10,943 bases of DNA, taken from assembly GCA_945903555.1 (NCBI GenBank), contig CAMDOJ010000050.1, positions 1 through 10,943 of the forward strand. Reading direction: 5' to 3'. Position numbers and translations under genes: made by a program. The stretch comes from Chthoniobacter flavus (lineage in GTDB: Bacteria; Verrucomicrobiota; Verrucomicrobiia; Chthoniobacterales; Terrimicrobiaceae). The notes beneath the pieces are model-generated. The model had not been told where the DNA came from. It saw only the letters and a program-made list of their open reading frames with translations, and made no database searches. Below are positions 1-6,083 of the stretch, in pieces (within the stretch, counting starts at the first letter, position 1; every line of letters begins with the position of its first letter).

Positions 1-815
1 CCCATGATCGGAGCGCATAAGATCGAGTATTGATGAATTTTCATCATGGCCTCGATGAGTTCAGCGGGAGCGCAAGCGAATCCGATGCGCCATCCTGTCA
101 TCGCAAATGCTTTTGATAGACCATGCAGGAGAACCGTTCGCTCGCGCATTCCGGGGAGCGTGGCGATGCTGTGGTGCGGGCGGCCTTCGTAGGTGAGTTC
201 ACTATAAATCTCGTCCGTGAGGACTACGAGATCGTGCTTCACGCAAACGGATGCGATCTTTTCCAGTTCCTCGGGATCCATGGCCGCACCGGTCGGGTTG
301 GTCGGGAAGTTTAACATCAAGACACGAGTGCGGGGCGTGATGGCTTTTTCTAGTTCCTGCGCATGGAGGATGAATCCCTCGTCTGCGCGTGTGGTGACAG
401 CACGCGCGACGCCGCCAGCCATGACGATGCTGGGGGCATAGGAAACATAACAGGGTTCGTGATAAATGACCTCCTCTCCTTGGTTCAAGAGCGCCCGCAA
501 GGCCAAATCAATCGCTTCTGAAACACCCACGGACACCAGGATCTCCGAAAGGGGTTCGTAGCGGATGCCAAAGTTTTTCTGGATGTAGTCCGAGATGCTG
601 CGGCGGAGTCGGGGTAGTCCGAGATTCGAAGTGTAGCCTGTGCGTCCACGCTCAAGGGCGTAGATGGCGGCTTCGCGGATGTGCCATGGAGTGGCGAAAT
701 CTGGTTCACCGATGCCAAGCGAGATCACGTCGCTCATCGACTGGACGATTTCAAAAAAATCTCGAATTCCCGAGCGGGGGATTCCCTTGATGTGTTCGGC
801 GATGGCGATACTCAC
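1..815 (-). CDS. Class I/II pyridoxal-phosphate aminotransferase (AlaT-like), 3' end cut by the window edge
   Basis: Transfers amino groups between amino acids and 2-oxo acids using PLP in the cytoplasm. I translated 271 codons with no stop; the C-terminus lies outside the window. Visible motifs in order are LGIGEPDF near residue 35, NFPTNPTG near residue 180, DEIY near residue 207, and GLSKAFAMTGWRIGF, whose Lys235 is the expected Schiff-base lysine, close to where Thermus-type aspartate aminotransferases carry it. The start is the GTG at 815-813, which forms a GTGA overlap with the stop of the Lrp-family gene; no upstream start in this frame fits better. The N-terminal sequence and the pairing with an Lrp-type regulator resemble B. 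subtilis AlaR-AlaT (alanine transaminase). That makes alanine the leading candidate substrate, but aspartate or an aromatic amino acid cannot be excluded. Family call is firm; substrate is inferred. Confidence 0.93.
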   Translation of the reverse strand, partial: MSIAIAEHIKGIPRSGIRDFFEIVQSMSDVISLGIGEPDFATPWHIREAAIYALERGRTGYTSNLGLPRLRRSISDYIQKNFGIRYEPLSEILVSVGVSEAIDLALRALLNQGEEVIYHEPCYVSYAPSIVMAGGVARAVTTRADEGFILHAQELEKAITPRTRVLMLNFPTNPTGAAMDPEELEKIASVCVKHDLVVLTDEIYSELTYEGRPHHSIATLPGMRERTVLLHGLSKAFAMTGWRIGFACAPAELIEAMMKIHQYSILCAPIM

Positions 816-1303
816 GGCGTAACGGATAGACGTTCGGACGAGACGTCGAAGTGGTGAAAGGTGCCGTTTTCTTTGTATGTCTTGAGTCGGAAATGTGTCG
901 CGGTGGCCTGCACGGCATCGATGGTGCTCAACCGCTCCGCAACGAAGGCCGCCGCAGCGCGCAAGTTCGCCGCCTCGACGATGATCAACAAATCATAGCC
1001 CCCGCTCATGAGGTAGCAGCCTTGAACTTCCTCAAATTTGGCAATCCGCGAGGCCACTCGATCAAATCCTCCATCGCGTTCAGGCGTGATTTTGACCTCG
1101 ATAACAGCCGTAACCTTTTCGGTGCCCCATTTTTCCCGGTTGATGACCGGCTTATAGCCAAGAATGATGTCGTCCGCTTCTAGCTTGGCAATGGCCGCCT
1201 CCACTTCTTCCGTGGACATATTGAGTAGGCGTGCCATATCCGATCTGGGCATGAGCGCGTTTTGTTGAAGTAAATCGATAATGGCATCCATGGATTGCAT
1301 CAT
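812..1303 (-). CDS. Lrp/AsnC-family transcriptional regulator (AlaR-like)
   Basis: A feast/famine DNA-binding regulator of about 163 residues, the usual Lrp size. Residues about 5-50 form the AsnC-type winged helix-turn-helix (DLLQQNALMPRSDMARLLNM, then a recognition-helix region rich in Glu and Ala). Residues about 65-145 form the RAM ligand-binding/oligomerisation domain, with the characteristic stretch FEEVQGCYLMSGGYDLLIIV. The sequence from about residue 50 to the end closely recalls B. subtilis AlaR (YugG). I chose ATG 1303 over the longer GTG at 1315 because a purine-rich GGGGGGTGG lies 8 nt upstream of it; ATG 1300 and ATG 1291 are alternatives. The stop overlaps the aminotransferase start by 4 nt (GTGA), so the two are probably translationally coupled and the regulator likely controls this pair in response to an amino acid. 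The importer permease ends 58 nt upstream, so it may belong to the same transcript. Confidence 0.93.
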   Translation of the reverse strand: MMQSMDAIIDLLQQNALMPRSDMARLLNMSTEEVEAAIAKLEADDIILGYKPVINREKWGTEKVTAVIEVKITPERDGGFDRVASRIAKFEEVQGCYLMSGGYDLLIIVEAANLRAAAAFVAERLSTIDAVQATATHFRLKTYKENGTFHHFDVSSERLSVTP

Positions 1304-1361
1304 CAAAAAAACCACCCCCCGTTGGCAAGCCTCGTCAACGTGAGGGCTTGTCCGTTCGTAC
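1304..1361 (-). promoter_or_regulatory. Short gap between permease and Lrp gene: homopolymer-rich ribosome site plus inverted repeat
   Basis: On the minus strand this 58-nt gap holds a G6-T-GG-T7-G run (1320-1304, the G run and T run separated by TGG) directly before the ATG at 1303; the G run is the only plausible Shine-Dalgarno. Further upstream is a 6-bp inverted repeat, CAAGCC at 1326-1331 and GGCTTG at 1345-1350 with 13 nt between, overlapping a second small repeat, CGTTG/CAACG at 1320-1324 and 1336-1340. These could be an operator for the adjacent Lrp-type regulator or an mRNA hairpin separating importer and regulator expression. No convincing sigma-70 promoter is visible. The T run lies too far from the hairpin for a standard intrinsic terminator. 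The regulatory role is inferred. Confidence 0.3.
1326..1350. repeat. Inverted repeat upstream of the Lrp gene
   Basis: Arms CAAGCC (1326-1331) and GGCTTG (1345-1350) are perfect complements separated by 13 nt. The position, 22-47 nt upstream of the Lrp start on the minus strand, suits an operator or an mRNA hairpin. A 6-bp arm can arise by chance, so this is only a candidate. Confidence 0.3.
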
Positions 1362-2132
1362 TCATTTTACCGATCCCGTGCCCCAGCGCTTGTGAAAAAA
1401 CCGTTCCCACGGCGAGAAGAGTAGGCGATCGGCAAGGAGTCCGATGACGACAATGATCGCCATCACGGCCACGACCTGATCCATCGCAAGGAGCTCGCGG
1501 CCGTATTGGAGTAATTGCCCGAGACCGAATCCGGTGAGGATCGTAACAAAAATTTCAGCGGCCATCAGTGAGCGCCATGCAAAGGCCCAGCCCTGCTTCA
1601 TTCCTCCGACGAGGTAGGGCAATGAGGCAGGAAGGATAACCTTAACCCAAGTGTGCAGGCCTTTTGAGCCCATCGTGCGGGCCGCGCGGAGATAGATGGG
1701 CGGCATCGCGCGGACGCCATCATTGGTAGCGATGATCACCGACCAGAGTGTTCCCATGACTACGACGAAGAGCATGGCGGCCTCGGTCTGTCCAAACCAA
1801 AGGAGGGCCAAGGGGACCCAGCAGACGCTTGGTAGTGTCTGCACGCCGAGCGCGAGCAGGCCGAGGGTATCTTGGAGAAGTCGGAATCGGGCCGTGACGA
1901 GACCGAGTGGAATGCCAAATAGAAGTCCAAGCCCGTAGCCGAGCAGCAGGCGCTTCATGGTCACCAGCGTGGCAACCCAGAGTGTACCGTCGCAAGTTGC
2001 CTGCCAGATATATTCCAGCACATTGAGCGGTGAGGGGAGGATCACAGGCGAGTAGTGACCACTCCGTGCCACAAACTCCCATGCGAGGAGCAGGGCGAGG
2101 AAAAAGACGATTGAGGAAAGAGAGCGAATCAT
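1362..2132 (-). CDS. ABC importer permease, NitT/TauT/SsuC type (BPD_transp_1)
   Basis: Inner-membrane subunit of an importer of the nitrate/sulfonate/taurine class; 256 residues is normal for SsuC/TauC. The first hydrophobic segment spans about residues 6-22, and further membrane segments are visible at about 66-80, 93-112, 118-136, 186-203 and 220-236, giving about six. The cytoplasmic EAA loop that docks on the ATPase is at about residues 149-170 (RAARTMGSKG followed by KVILP), the classic form with the central glycine. The ATG at 2132 overlaps the stop of the ATPase gene as ATGA, so the proteins are made together. The protein ends in a basic stretch after the last helix, probably cytoplasmic. 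The substrate cannot be told from a permease of this family alone. Confidence 0.93.
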   Translation of the reverse strand: MIRSLSSIVFFLALLLAWEFVARSGHYSPVILPSPLNVLEYIWQATCDGTLWVATLVTMKRLLLGYGLGLLFGIPLGLVTARFRLLQDTLGLLALGVQTLPSVCWVPLALLWFGQTEAAMLFVVVMGTLWSVIIATNDGVRAMPPIYLRAARTMGSKGLHTWVKVILPASLPYLVGGMKQGWAFAWRSLMAAEIFVTILTGFGLGQLLQYGRELLAMDQVVAVMAIIVVIGLLADRLLFSPWERFFHKRWGTGSVK

Positions 2133-2941
2133 TCTGCGACCTCCATACCTTGTTTGTTGGTGAATCCTTTGAGAGCTGCAGTGATCTCAGTCGAGTAGTG
2201 AGCGAGTTCCACGCTGTTGATATCTCTTGCGCGGGGGAGAGTGACTTGGAATTCCGCGTGGATGCGACCCGGATTTGGTGAAAAAAGTAAAACCCGGTCG
2301 CCAAGGCAGGCGGCCTCACGGACATTGTGGGTCACAAATAAAATGGTCTTTCGGCGAGCTTCCCAGATGCGTTGGATGTCGCCGTAGAGTTGTTCGCGGG
2401 TGAGGGCATCGAGTGCGGCAAAGGGTTCGTCCATGAGAAGCACGCGAGGATTCGGAGCTAGGGCGCGGGCGAGGGCGACGCGTTGCTTCATGCCGCCTGA
2501 AAGCTCGTGAATGTTCGCGTGAAGAAATTTGGAAAGACCAACGAGATCGAGGTAATACTTCGCCACTTCCTTGCGTTCCTTATTGTTCAATCCGGGCTTG
2601 AGGCGGAGGCCGAACATCACGTTCCCGAGCACGTCGAGCCACGGAAAAAGCGCGTGTTCTTGGAACATCACCATGCGGTCACGGCCTGGTCCGGTGACGC
2701 TCTCTCCGTTCGCTAGCACGCGGCCGCTATCGGGTGTGTCCAGTCCTGCTATGATATTGAGGAGAGTGGATTTTCCGCATCCGCTTGGTCCCACGAGGCA
2801 GAGGAATTCCCCCTCCGCGACTTTCACGCTCACGTTGTCGAGAGCGACAATTGTCCCTCGATTGGTCGTGAAGGATTTTGTGACTCCATCGATTTCGATG
2901 CGCTCGGGAGCTATGTTAGTAATGGCGGTTTCGATGCTCAT
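2129..2941 (-). CDS. ABC importer ATP-binding subunit, NitT/TauT/SsuB type
   Basis: Cytoplasmic ATPase that powers the importer; 270 residues from the chosen start. All nucleotide-binding motifs are intact: Walker A GPSGCGKST (residues 51-59), Q-loop glutamine in VMFQEHALFPW (Q94), signature LSGGMKQRVALARAL (from 147), Walker B RVLLMDEPFAALD (Asp171-Glu172 as core), and the H-loop histidine in LFVTHNVREAA (H205). The pattern with the QEHALFPW variant is typical of SsuB/TauB/NrtD ATPases. I chose ATG 2941 because it overlaps the stop of the upstream binding-protein gene as ATGA; a TTG 9 nt earlier is less likely. The 3' end overlaps the permease gene in the same way. No catalytic residue is missing, so the subunit should be active. 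Confidence 0.95.
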   Translation of the reverse strand: MSIETAITNIAPERIEIDGVTKSFTTNRGTIVALDNVSVKVAEGEFLCLVGPSGCGKSTLLNIIAGLDTPDSGRVLANGESVTGPGRDRMVMFQEHALFPWLDVLGNVMFGLRLKPGLNNKERKEVAKYYLDLVGLSKFLHANIHELSGGMKQRVALARALAPNPRVLLMDEPFAALDALTREQLYGDIQRIWEARRKTILFVTHNVREAACLGDRVLLFSPNPGRIHAEFQVTLPRARDINSVELAHYSTEITAALKGFTNKQGMEVAE

Positions 2942-3969
2942 GGTTTCCAAATCAAATCATGGAGGTTGATCTTCGTTCGCAAAAATCCAACTTGTTTAGC
3001 CTGTGCGAGAAACTTTTCAAATGGGTTGACGGTGATCTCGCAGTTGAAAGTCAAGCGAGTCCAAGCTTCGTCAATGAGGGCTTGGCTGATCTTGTGCTTG
3101 GTGATCGCGCTTAATTCGTCTCGAGCGCGGCGGCGGGCCTCAGTTGGGTTCGCGAGGATCCATGCGGTGAGATCTTCATGGGCTTTTTTGAAATCCGCGG
3201 CGAGTTGGGGATTTTCATTCAAAAATTTCACACTACCGATCAACACGGTAGTGAGCGCGTCAGGATCCGAGTGGAAAATCCGGCCACCTGCTTCATTGAT
3301 CAATCGGGTCACCCAAGGTTCGACTGTCCAAGCGGCTTGGAGTTGACCTTGTTTAAAAAGCGGGAGCATGTCGGGATTGGCTGTTGGAAGGACGCGGGCA
3401 TCGCCGCCGACGAGGGTGACTCGAATGCCGTTATCGATCAACCACGCTCGGCACTCGACGTCTTGGGTGTTGCCGAGTTGAGGGGTAGCAATGGTTTTGC
3501 CGCGCAAATCACTGGGTATTTGGATCTCGTCTCCCTTGACAACAAGAGCCTCGCCGCCACGGATGGCGCCACTCATCACTCGAATATCTTTTCCATTGGA
3601 CCTTGCGTAGGCATTCACAGCGGGGCTTGGACCAATGAATGTCATGTCGATCGCTTTGGTAAAGATTCCCTCCATAGCGGACGATCCCGCATTATAAATC
3701 AGCCATTCGATTTTGACGGGACGGCCGAGTTTGGACTCAAACCAACCCTTGCCTTCGCGAGTCATATTTGCTGCCACGAGTGCTTGAGCATGAGTGATAT
3801 TCGGGAACATCCCGATATGCAGGACGAGCGGGTCCTCTGCCCTTGCAAGCCCACTCAAAGCGAGGAACAATGCGGTGACCAAAACACAAACAATAGAAAG
3901 TCTACGGTATTCGTCGGGAATACGCGTCTCTTTCGACTCGATTGGAATTTTTGGCACAAGCCTTTTCAT
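2938..3969 (-). CDS. Periplasmic substrate-binding protein of an ABC importer, SsuA/NitT/TauT type
   Basis: Extracytoplasmic receptor that delivers ligand to the permease encoded next to it; 343 residues. An export signal is visible: a long charged N-region (residues 1-23, ending DEYRR), a hydrophobic core (about 24-41) and a likely signal peptidase I site after ALA-type sequence LARA at residue 44. There is no lipobox cysteine. The mature part begins with LHIGMFPNITHAQALVA and contains FNAG-like and AIDMTFIGPSPAVNAYA segments, typical of the NMT1/SsuA fold that binds sulfonates, taurine, nitrate or pyrimidine precursors. No sulfonatase, dioxygenase or nitrate reductase gene is in the window, so the ligand is open. 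The ATG at 3969 has no good Shine-Dalgarno of its own but overlaps the stop of a short leader ORF, which may supply its ribosomes. Confidence 0.9.
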   Translation of the reverse strand: MKRLVPKIPIESKETRIPDEYRRLSIVCVLVTALFLALSGLARAEDPLVLHIGMFPNITHAQALVAANMTREGKGWFESKLGRPVKIEWLIYNAGSSAMEGIFTKAIDMTFIGPSPAVNAYARSNGKDIRVMSGAIRGGEALVVKGDEIQIPSDLRGKTIATPQLGNTQDVECRAWLIDNGIRVTLVGGDARVLPTANPDMLPLFKQGQLQAAWTVEPWVTRLINEAGGRIFHSDPDALTTVLIGSVKFLNENPQLAADFKKAHEDLTAWILANPTEARRRARDELSAITKHKISQALIDEAWTRLTFNCEITVNPFEKFLAQAKQVGFLRTKINLHDLIWKP

Positions 3970-4025
3970 TTCGTCGGAAGCTTCGCTTTTAATCGAATAG
4001 AGTCAATGAAAGATGTCTTTTCCAT
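3966..4025 (-). CDS. Putative 19-codon leader ORF ahead of the importer operon
   Basis: Seen on the minus strand: ATG at 4025-4023, 19 sense codons (peptide MEKTSFIDSIRLKAKLPTK) and TGA at 3968-3966. The stop overlaps the ATG of the binding-protein gene as ATGA, the same 4-nt coupling used by the other genes of this operon. The start is preceded by AGGAGG at 4030-4035 with a 4-nt spacer, the strongest Shine-Dalgarno I find in the window, whereas the binding-protein gene itself has none. This suggests a translated leader that feeds ribosomes to the importer genes. The peptide is basic, has no membrane segment and no run of one codon that would suggest classical attenuation. It is too short to assign to a family, and chance cannot be excluded. 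Confidence 0.45.
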   Translation of the reverse strand: MEKTSFIDSIRLKAKLPTK

Positions 4026-4053
4026 TGCCCCTCCTTTGGATCAAAGTGTGAGG
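3970..4053. promoter_or_regulatory. Divergent intergenic region between importer operon and thrB
   Basis: Only 84 bp separate the binding-protein start (minus) from the preferred thrB start (plus), so the promoters for both directions must lie here or inside the flanking genes. The stretch is mostly occupied by the leader ORF and its ribosome site on the minus strand and by alternative thrB starts on the plus strand. I do not find a convincing -35/-10 pair in either direction. Confidence 0.4.
4030..4035 (-). promoter_or_regulatory. Strong Shine-Dalgarno (AGGAGG) for the leader ORF
   Basis: Within AAAGGAGGGGCA immediately upstream of the minus-strand ATG at 4025. It decides the start of the leader ORF, since no other start codon sits at a suitable distance. 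It lies between the leader and the beginning of thrB on the other strand, so the importer's transcription start must be further right, near or inside the first codons of thrB. Confidence 0.5.
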
Positions 4054-4896
4054 ATGAAAAGTGTACAAGTCAGGGTGCCGGCGACGACGGCGAATCTCGG
4101 ACCGGGTTTCGATTCTCTCGGTATCGCTTTGAAACTCTATAATATCACGACCGTGTCCAAGGGCCGGGGACCTTTGGAGGGCGAAATGGCCAAGGCGGCG
4201 GCAGATGCATTTTTTAGCACGGCTAAAACCAAGTCGTTTTCATTTTCGTGGAGTGTCGAGGGGGATGTTCCTCGCTCGAGGGGGCTCGGTAGCAGCGTTA
4301 CTGTGCGCTTAGGTATTTTACATGGCCTCAATGAACTTGCTGGTCGCCCGCTCGACAAACATGCGCTTTTTCGACTTTGTGCGGAACTGGAGGGCCACCC
4401 CGACAACGCCGCTCCTGCTGCCTACGGTGGGTTTTGCATCGCTCCGCCCGAGGGGCCCGTGCAACGCTACAAGGTCGGTGACTCTCTTTTATTCCTGCTT
4501 CTGATCCCGGAGATCGAATTGGCTACCAGTGATGCGCGAAGCGTTCTTCCAGCCAAGATCACTCTTAAGGATGCCGCCTATTCTGTTGGAAATGCGGCCG
4601 CAATTGCGGGGGCTTTTGCCAGCGGCGATTACGCCAAGCTCACGGGATGTTTCGGCGATCGGCTGCATCAGCCCTATCGCGCCAAGTTGCTGCCAAGTTT
4701 GCCAGCGGTCTTGGACGCGGCCGCTGCTGCGGGGGCTATTGGTGGTTGGCTGAGCGGTTCGGGATCCACTATGGCATGCATCACCACCAAGCGACCTGAT
4801 AAAATCGCCCCAGCGATGCTTGTGGCCTCGGGTTTCGATCAAGCGTACGTTATTGGTGTTCGGGCGGACAATACGGGTGTTCGTATTTTAAAATGA
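4054..4896 (+). CDS. thrB: Homoserine kinase (GHMP kinase family)
   Basis: Phosphorylates L-homoserine with ATP, the step before threonine synthase in threonine synthesis; cytoplasmic. With the start at ATG 4054 the protein has 280 residues, slightly shorter than the usual 300 or so. The three GHMP motifs are present: N-terminal VRVPATTANLGPGFDSLG (residues 7-23), the phosphate-binding loop PRSRGLGSS (73-81), and the C-terminal glycine motif GGWLSGSGSTMACI (230-243). The homoserine-kinase stretch EGHPDNAAPAAYGG (113-126) separates it from other GHMP kinases. The start was chosen by family alignment because no start has a good ribosome site; GTG 4048 and ATG 4006 are in-frame alternatives, adding 2 or 16 residues. 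The stop overlaps the lpxK start as ATGA. Confidence 0.93.
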   Translation: MKSVQVRVPATTANLGPGFDSLGIALKLYNITTVSKGRGPLEGEMAKAAADAFFSTAKTKSFSFSWSVEGDVPRSRGLGSSVTVRLGILHGLNELAGRPLDKHALFRLCAELEGHPDNAAPAAYGGFCIAPPEGPVQRYKVGDSLLFLLLIPEIELATSDARSVLPAKITLKDAAYSVGNAAAIAGAFASGDYAKLTGCFGDRLHQPYRAKLLPSLPAVLDAAAAAGAIGGWLSGSGSTMACITTKRPDKIAPAMLVASGFDQAYVIGVRADNTGVRILK

Positions 4897-6083
4897 GACG
4901 ATCGATCGAGGGGCTCGAATCCTTTGCGATGGATGTCATCCTCGAACGCCGCCATGGCTGGCGAGCGGACGCGTTGCGCTTTGTTCTGCTTTGTCTCTCG
5001 GGCCTGTATCGGCTGATCGTTCAGACTAGGTTGGCATTATATCGCAACCGGATTTTTCGCAGTCATTCCCATGGGGTCCTCGTCATCAGTGTGGGTAACC
5101 TCACTGTTGGTGGCACGGGTAAGACACCTGTTGTCGAAATGCTCGCCCGTGCGTTGCAGGAGGGTGGACGAAAGGTGGCGATTCTGAGCCGTGGCTATAA
5201 AAGTGTGCCTCGCCCATTTGCCGTGCGTCTTTTGGAGAAGATCACGCGCAACAAATCGCCTTTCGTTCCCCGTGTGGTGTCCGATGGGGTTTCTCTTCTC
5301 TTGGATTCGCGGACGGCGGGCGACGAGCCATTCATGCTTGCGAACAATCTCCGCGGCGTTGTCGTGCTCACGGATCGCGACCGCGTGAAGAGCGGCATTT
5401 ATGCGATCGACCAATTTCAAGCAGACACGCTGATTCTCGATGATGGGTTACAATACGTCCGCATGAGGCATGGTCTGGAGGTCGTTCTCATTGATCGACA
5501 GGCTCCCTTTGGCAACGAGTATATGCTCCCGCGAGGGACGCTCCGCGAGCCACCACCGAATCTCCGCCGGGCCACGCACATCTTTATTACCAAGTGCGAT
5601 GGGAGTGATAATACGGAACTCATTGCCCGCATTCGCCGCTACAATCGCACGGCAGATATCATCGAGTCCACACATCGTCCCAAGCATCTGCGGAATTTTG
5701 TCACCGGCGAGACAAAGTCCTTGGATTTCCTAGAGGGTCTAAAAATCGGATCACTCTGTGGCATTGCTGTTCCGGAGAGTTTTGAGAAAGCCCTTGAGTC
5801 TCTCGGTGCCGACTTACATTTGACGCAGTCCTACGCCGACCATCACCGGTATTCCGTGAAGGAAATTGAACGTTTTATTCGCCGCTGTGCGCGGCTTCAG
5901 CTCGATGCCGTACTCACCACAGAAAAAGACGCCGTCCGCATTCCCCGCATTATGGATCCCGAGGTTCCGCTCTATTATATGAGAGTCGAGATCGAGATTC
6001 TTGCTGGGCAAGAGAGTTGGGAGCGCTTTGTCGATCGCTTGGTGCAGCCCAGCCCAGCCGTTCTATCCGCTCGACGACTCTGA
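4893..6083 (+). CDS. lpxK: Tetraacyldisaccharide 4'-kinase
   Basis: Adds the 4'-phosphate to the lipid A disaccharide precursor, a late step of lipid A synthesis at the cytoplasmic face of the inner membrane. Motifs in order: a hydrophobic N-terminal anchor (about residues 27-45), P-loop GNLTVGGTGKTPVVE (68-82), LSRGY (98-102), AGDEP (142-146), ILDDGLQ with the catalytic-region acidic pair (181-187), FGNEYMLPRGTLREP (206-220), YADHH (314-318) and LTTEKDAV (341-348). The 396 residues exceed E. coli LpxK (328); the extra length comes from a longer N-terminus and from an insert between LSRGY and AGDEP. The ATG at 4893 overlaps the thrB stop as ATGA, so translation is probably coupled. The 3' end overlaps a convergent gene by 21 nt and has no visible terminator. 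Confidence 0.96.
   Translation: MRRSIEGLESFAMDVILERRHGWRADALRFVLLCLSGLYRLIVQTRLALYRNRIFRSHSHGVLVISVGNLTVGGTGKTPVVEMLARALQEGGRKVAILSRGYKSVPRPFAVRLLEKITRNKSPFVPRVVSDGVSLLLDSRTAGDEPFMLANNLRGVVVLTDRDRVKSGIYAIDQFQADTLILDDGLQYVRMRHGLEVVLIDRQAPFGNEYMLPRGTLREPPPNLRRATHIFITKCDGSDNTELIARIRRYNRTADIIESTHRPKHLRNFVTGETKSLDFLEGLKIGSLCGIAVPESFEKALESLGADLHLTQSYADHHRYSVKEIERFIRRCARLQLDAVLTTEKDAVRIPRIMDPEVPLYYMRVEIEILAGQESWERFVDRLVQPSPAVLSARRL

Noticed and set aside
1305..1350. Possible intrinsic terminator between permease and Lrp gene (hairpin followed by seven T on the minus strand)
   Set aside because: The T run is separated from the hairpin by about 14 nt, and it lies within the ribosome site of the Lrp gene, so the geometry does not fit an intrinsic terminator.
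1720..2325. A 201-codon minus-strand open frame overlapping the permease and ATPase genes
   Set aside because: It is a shifted frame across two intact, motif-bearing genes and its translation is low in hydrophobic pattern and rich in Arg, Pro and Ser, as expected for a shadow.
3178..4896. A 572-codon open frame reading antisense through the binding-protein gene and in frame into thrB
   Set aside because: Only the part from about 4054 matches a protein family. The upstream half is the antisense of a well-supported gene and has no domain character; thrB aligns with its family from residue 1 at 4054.
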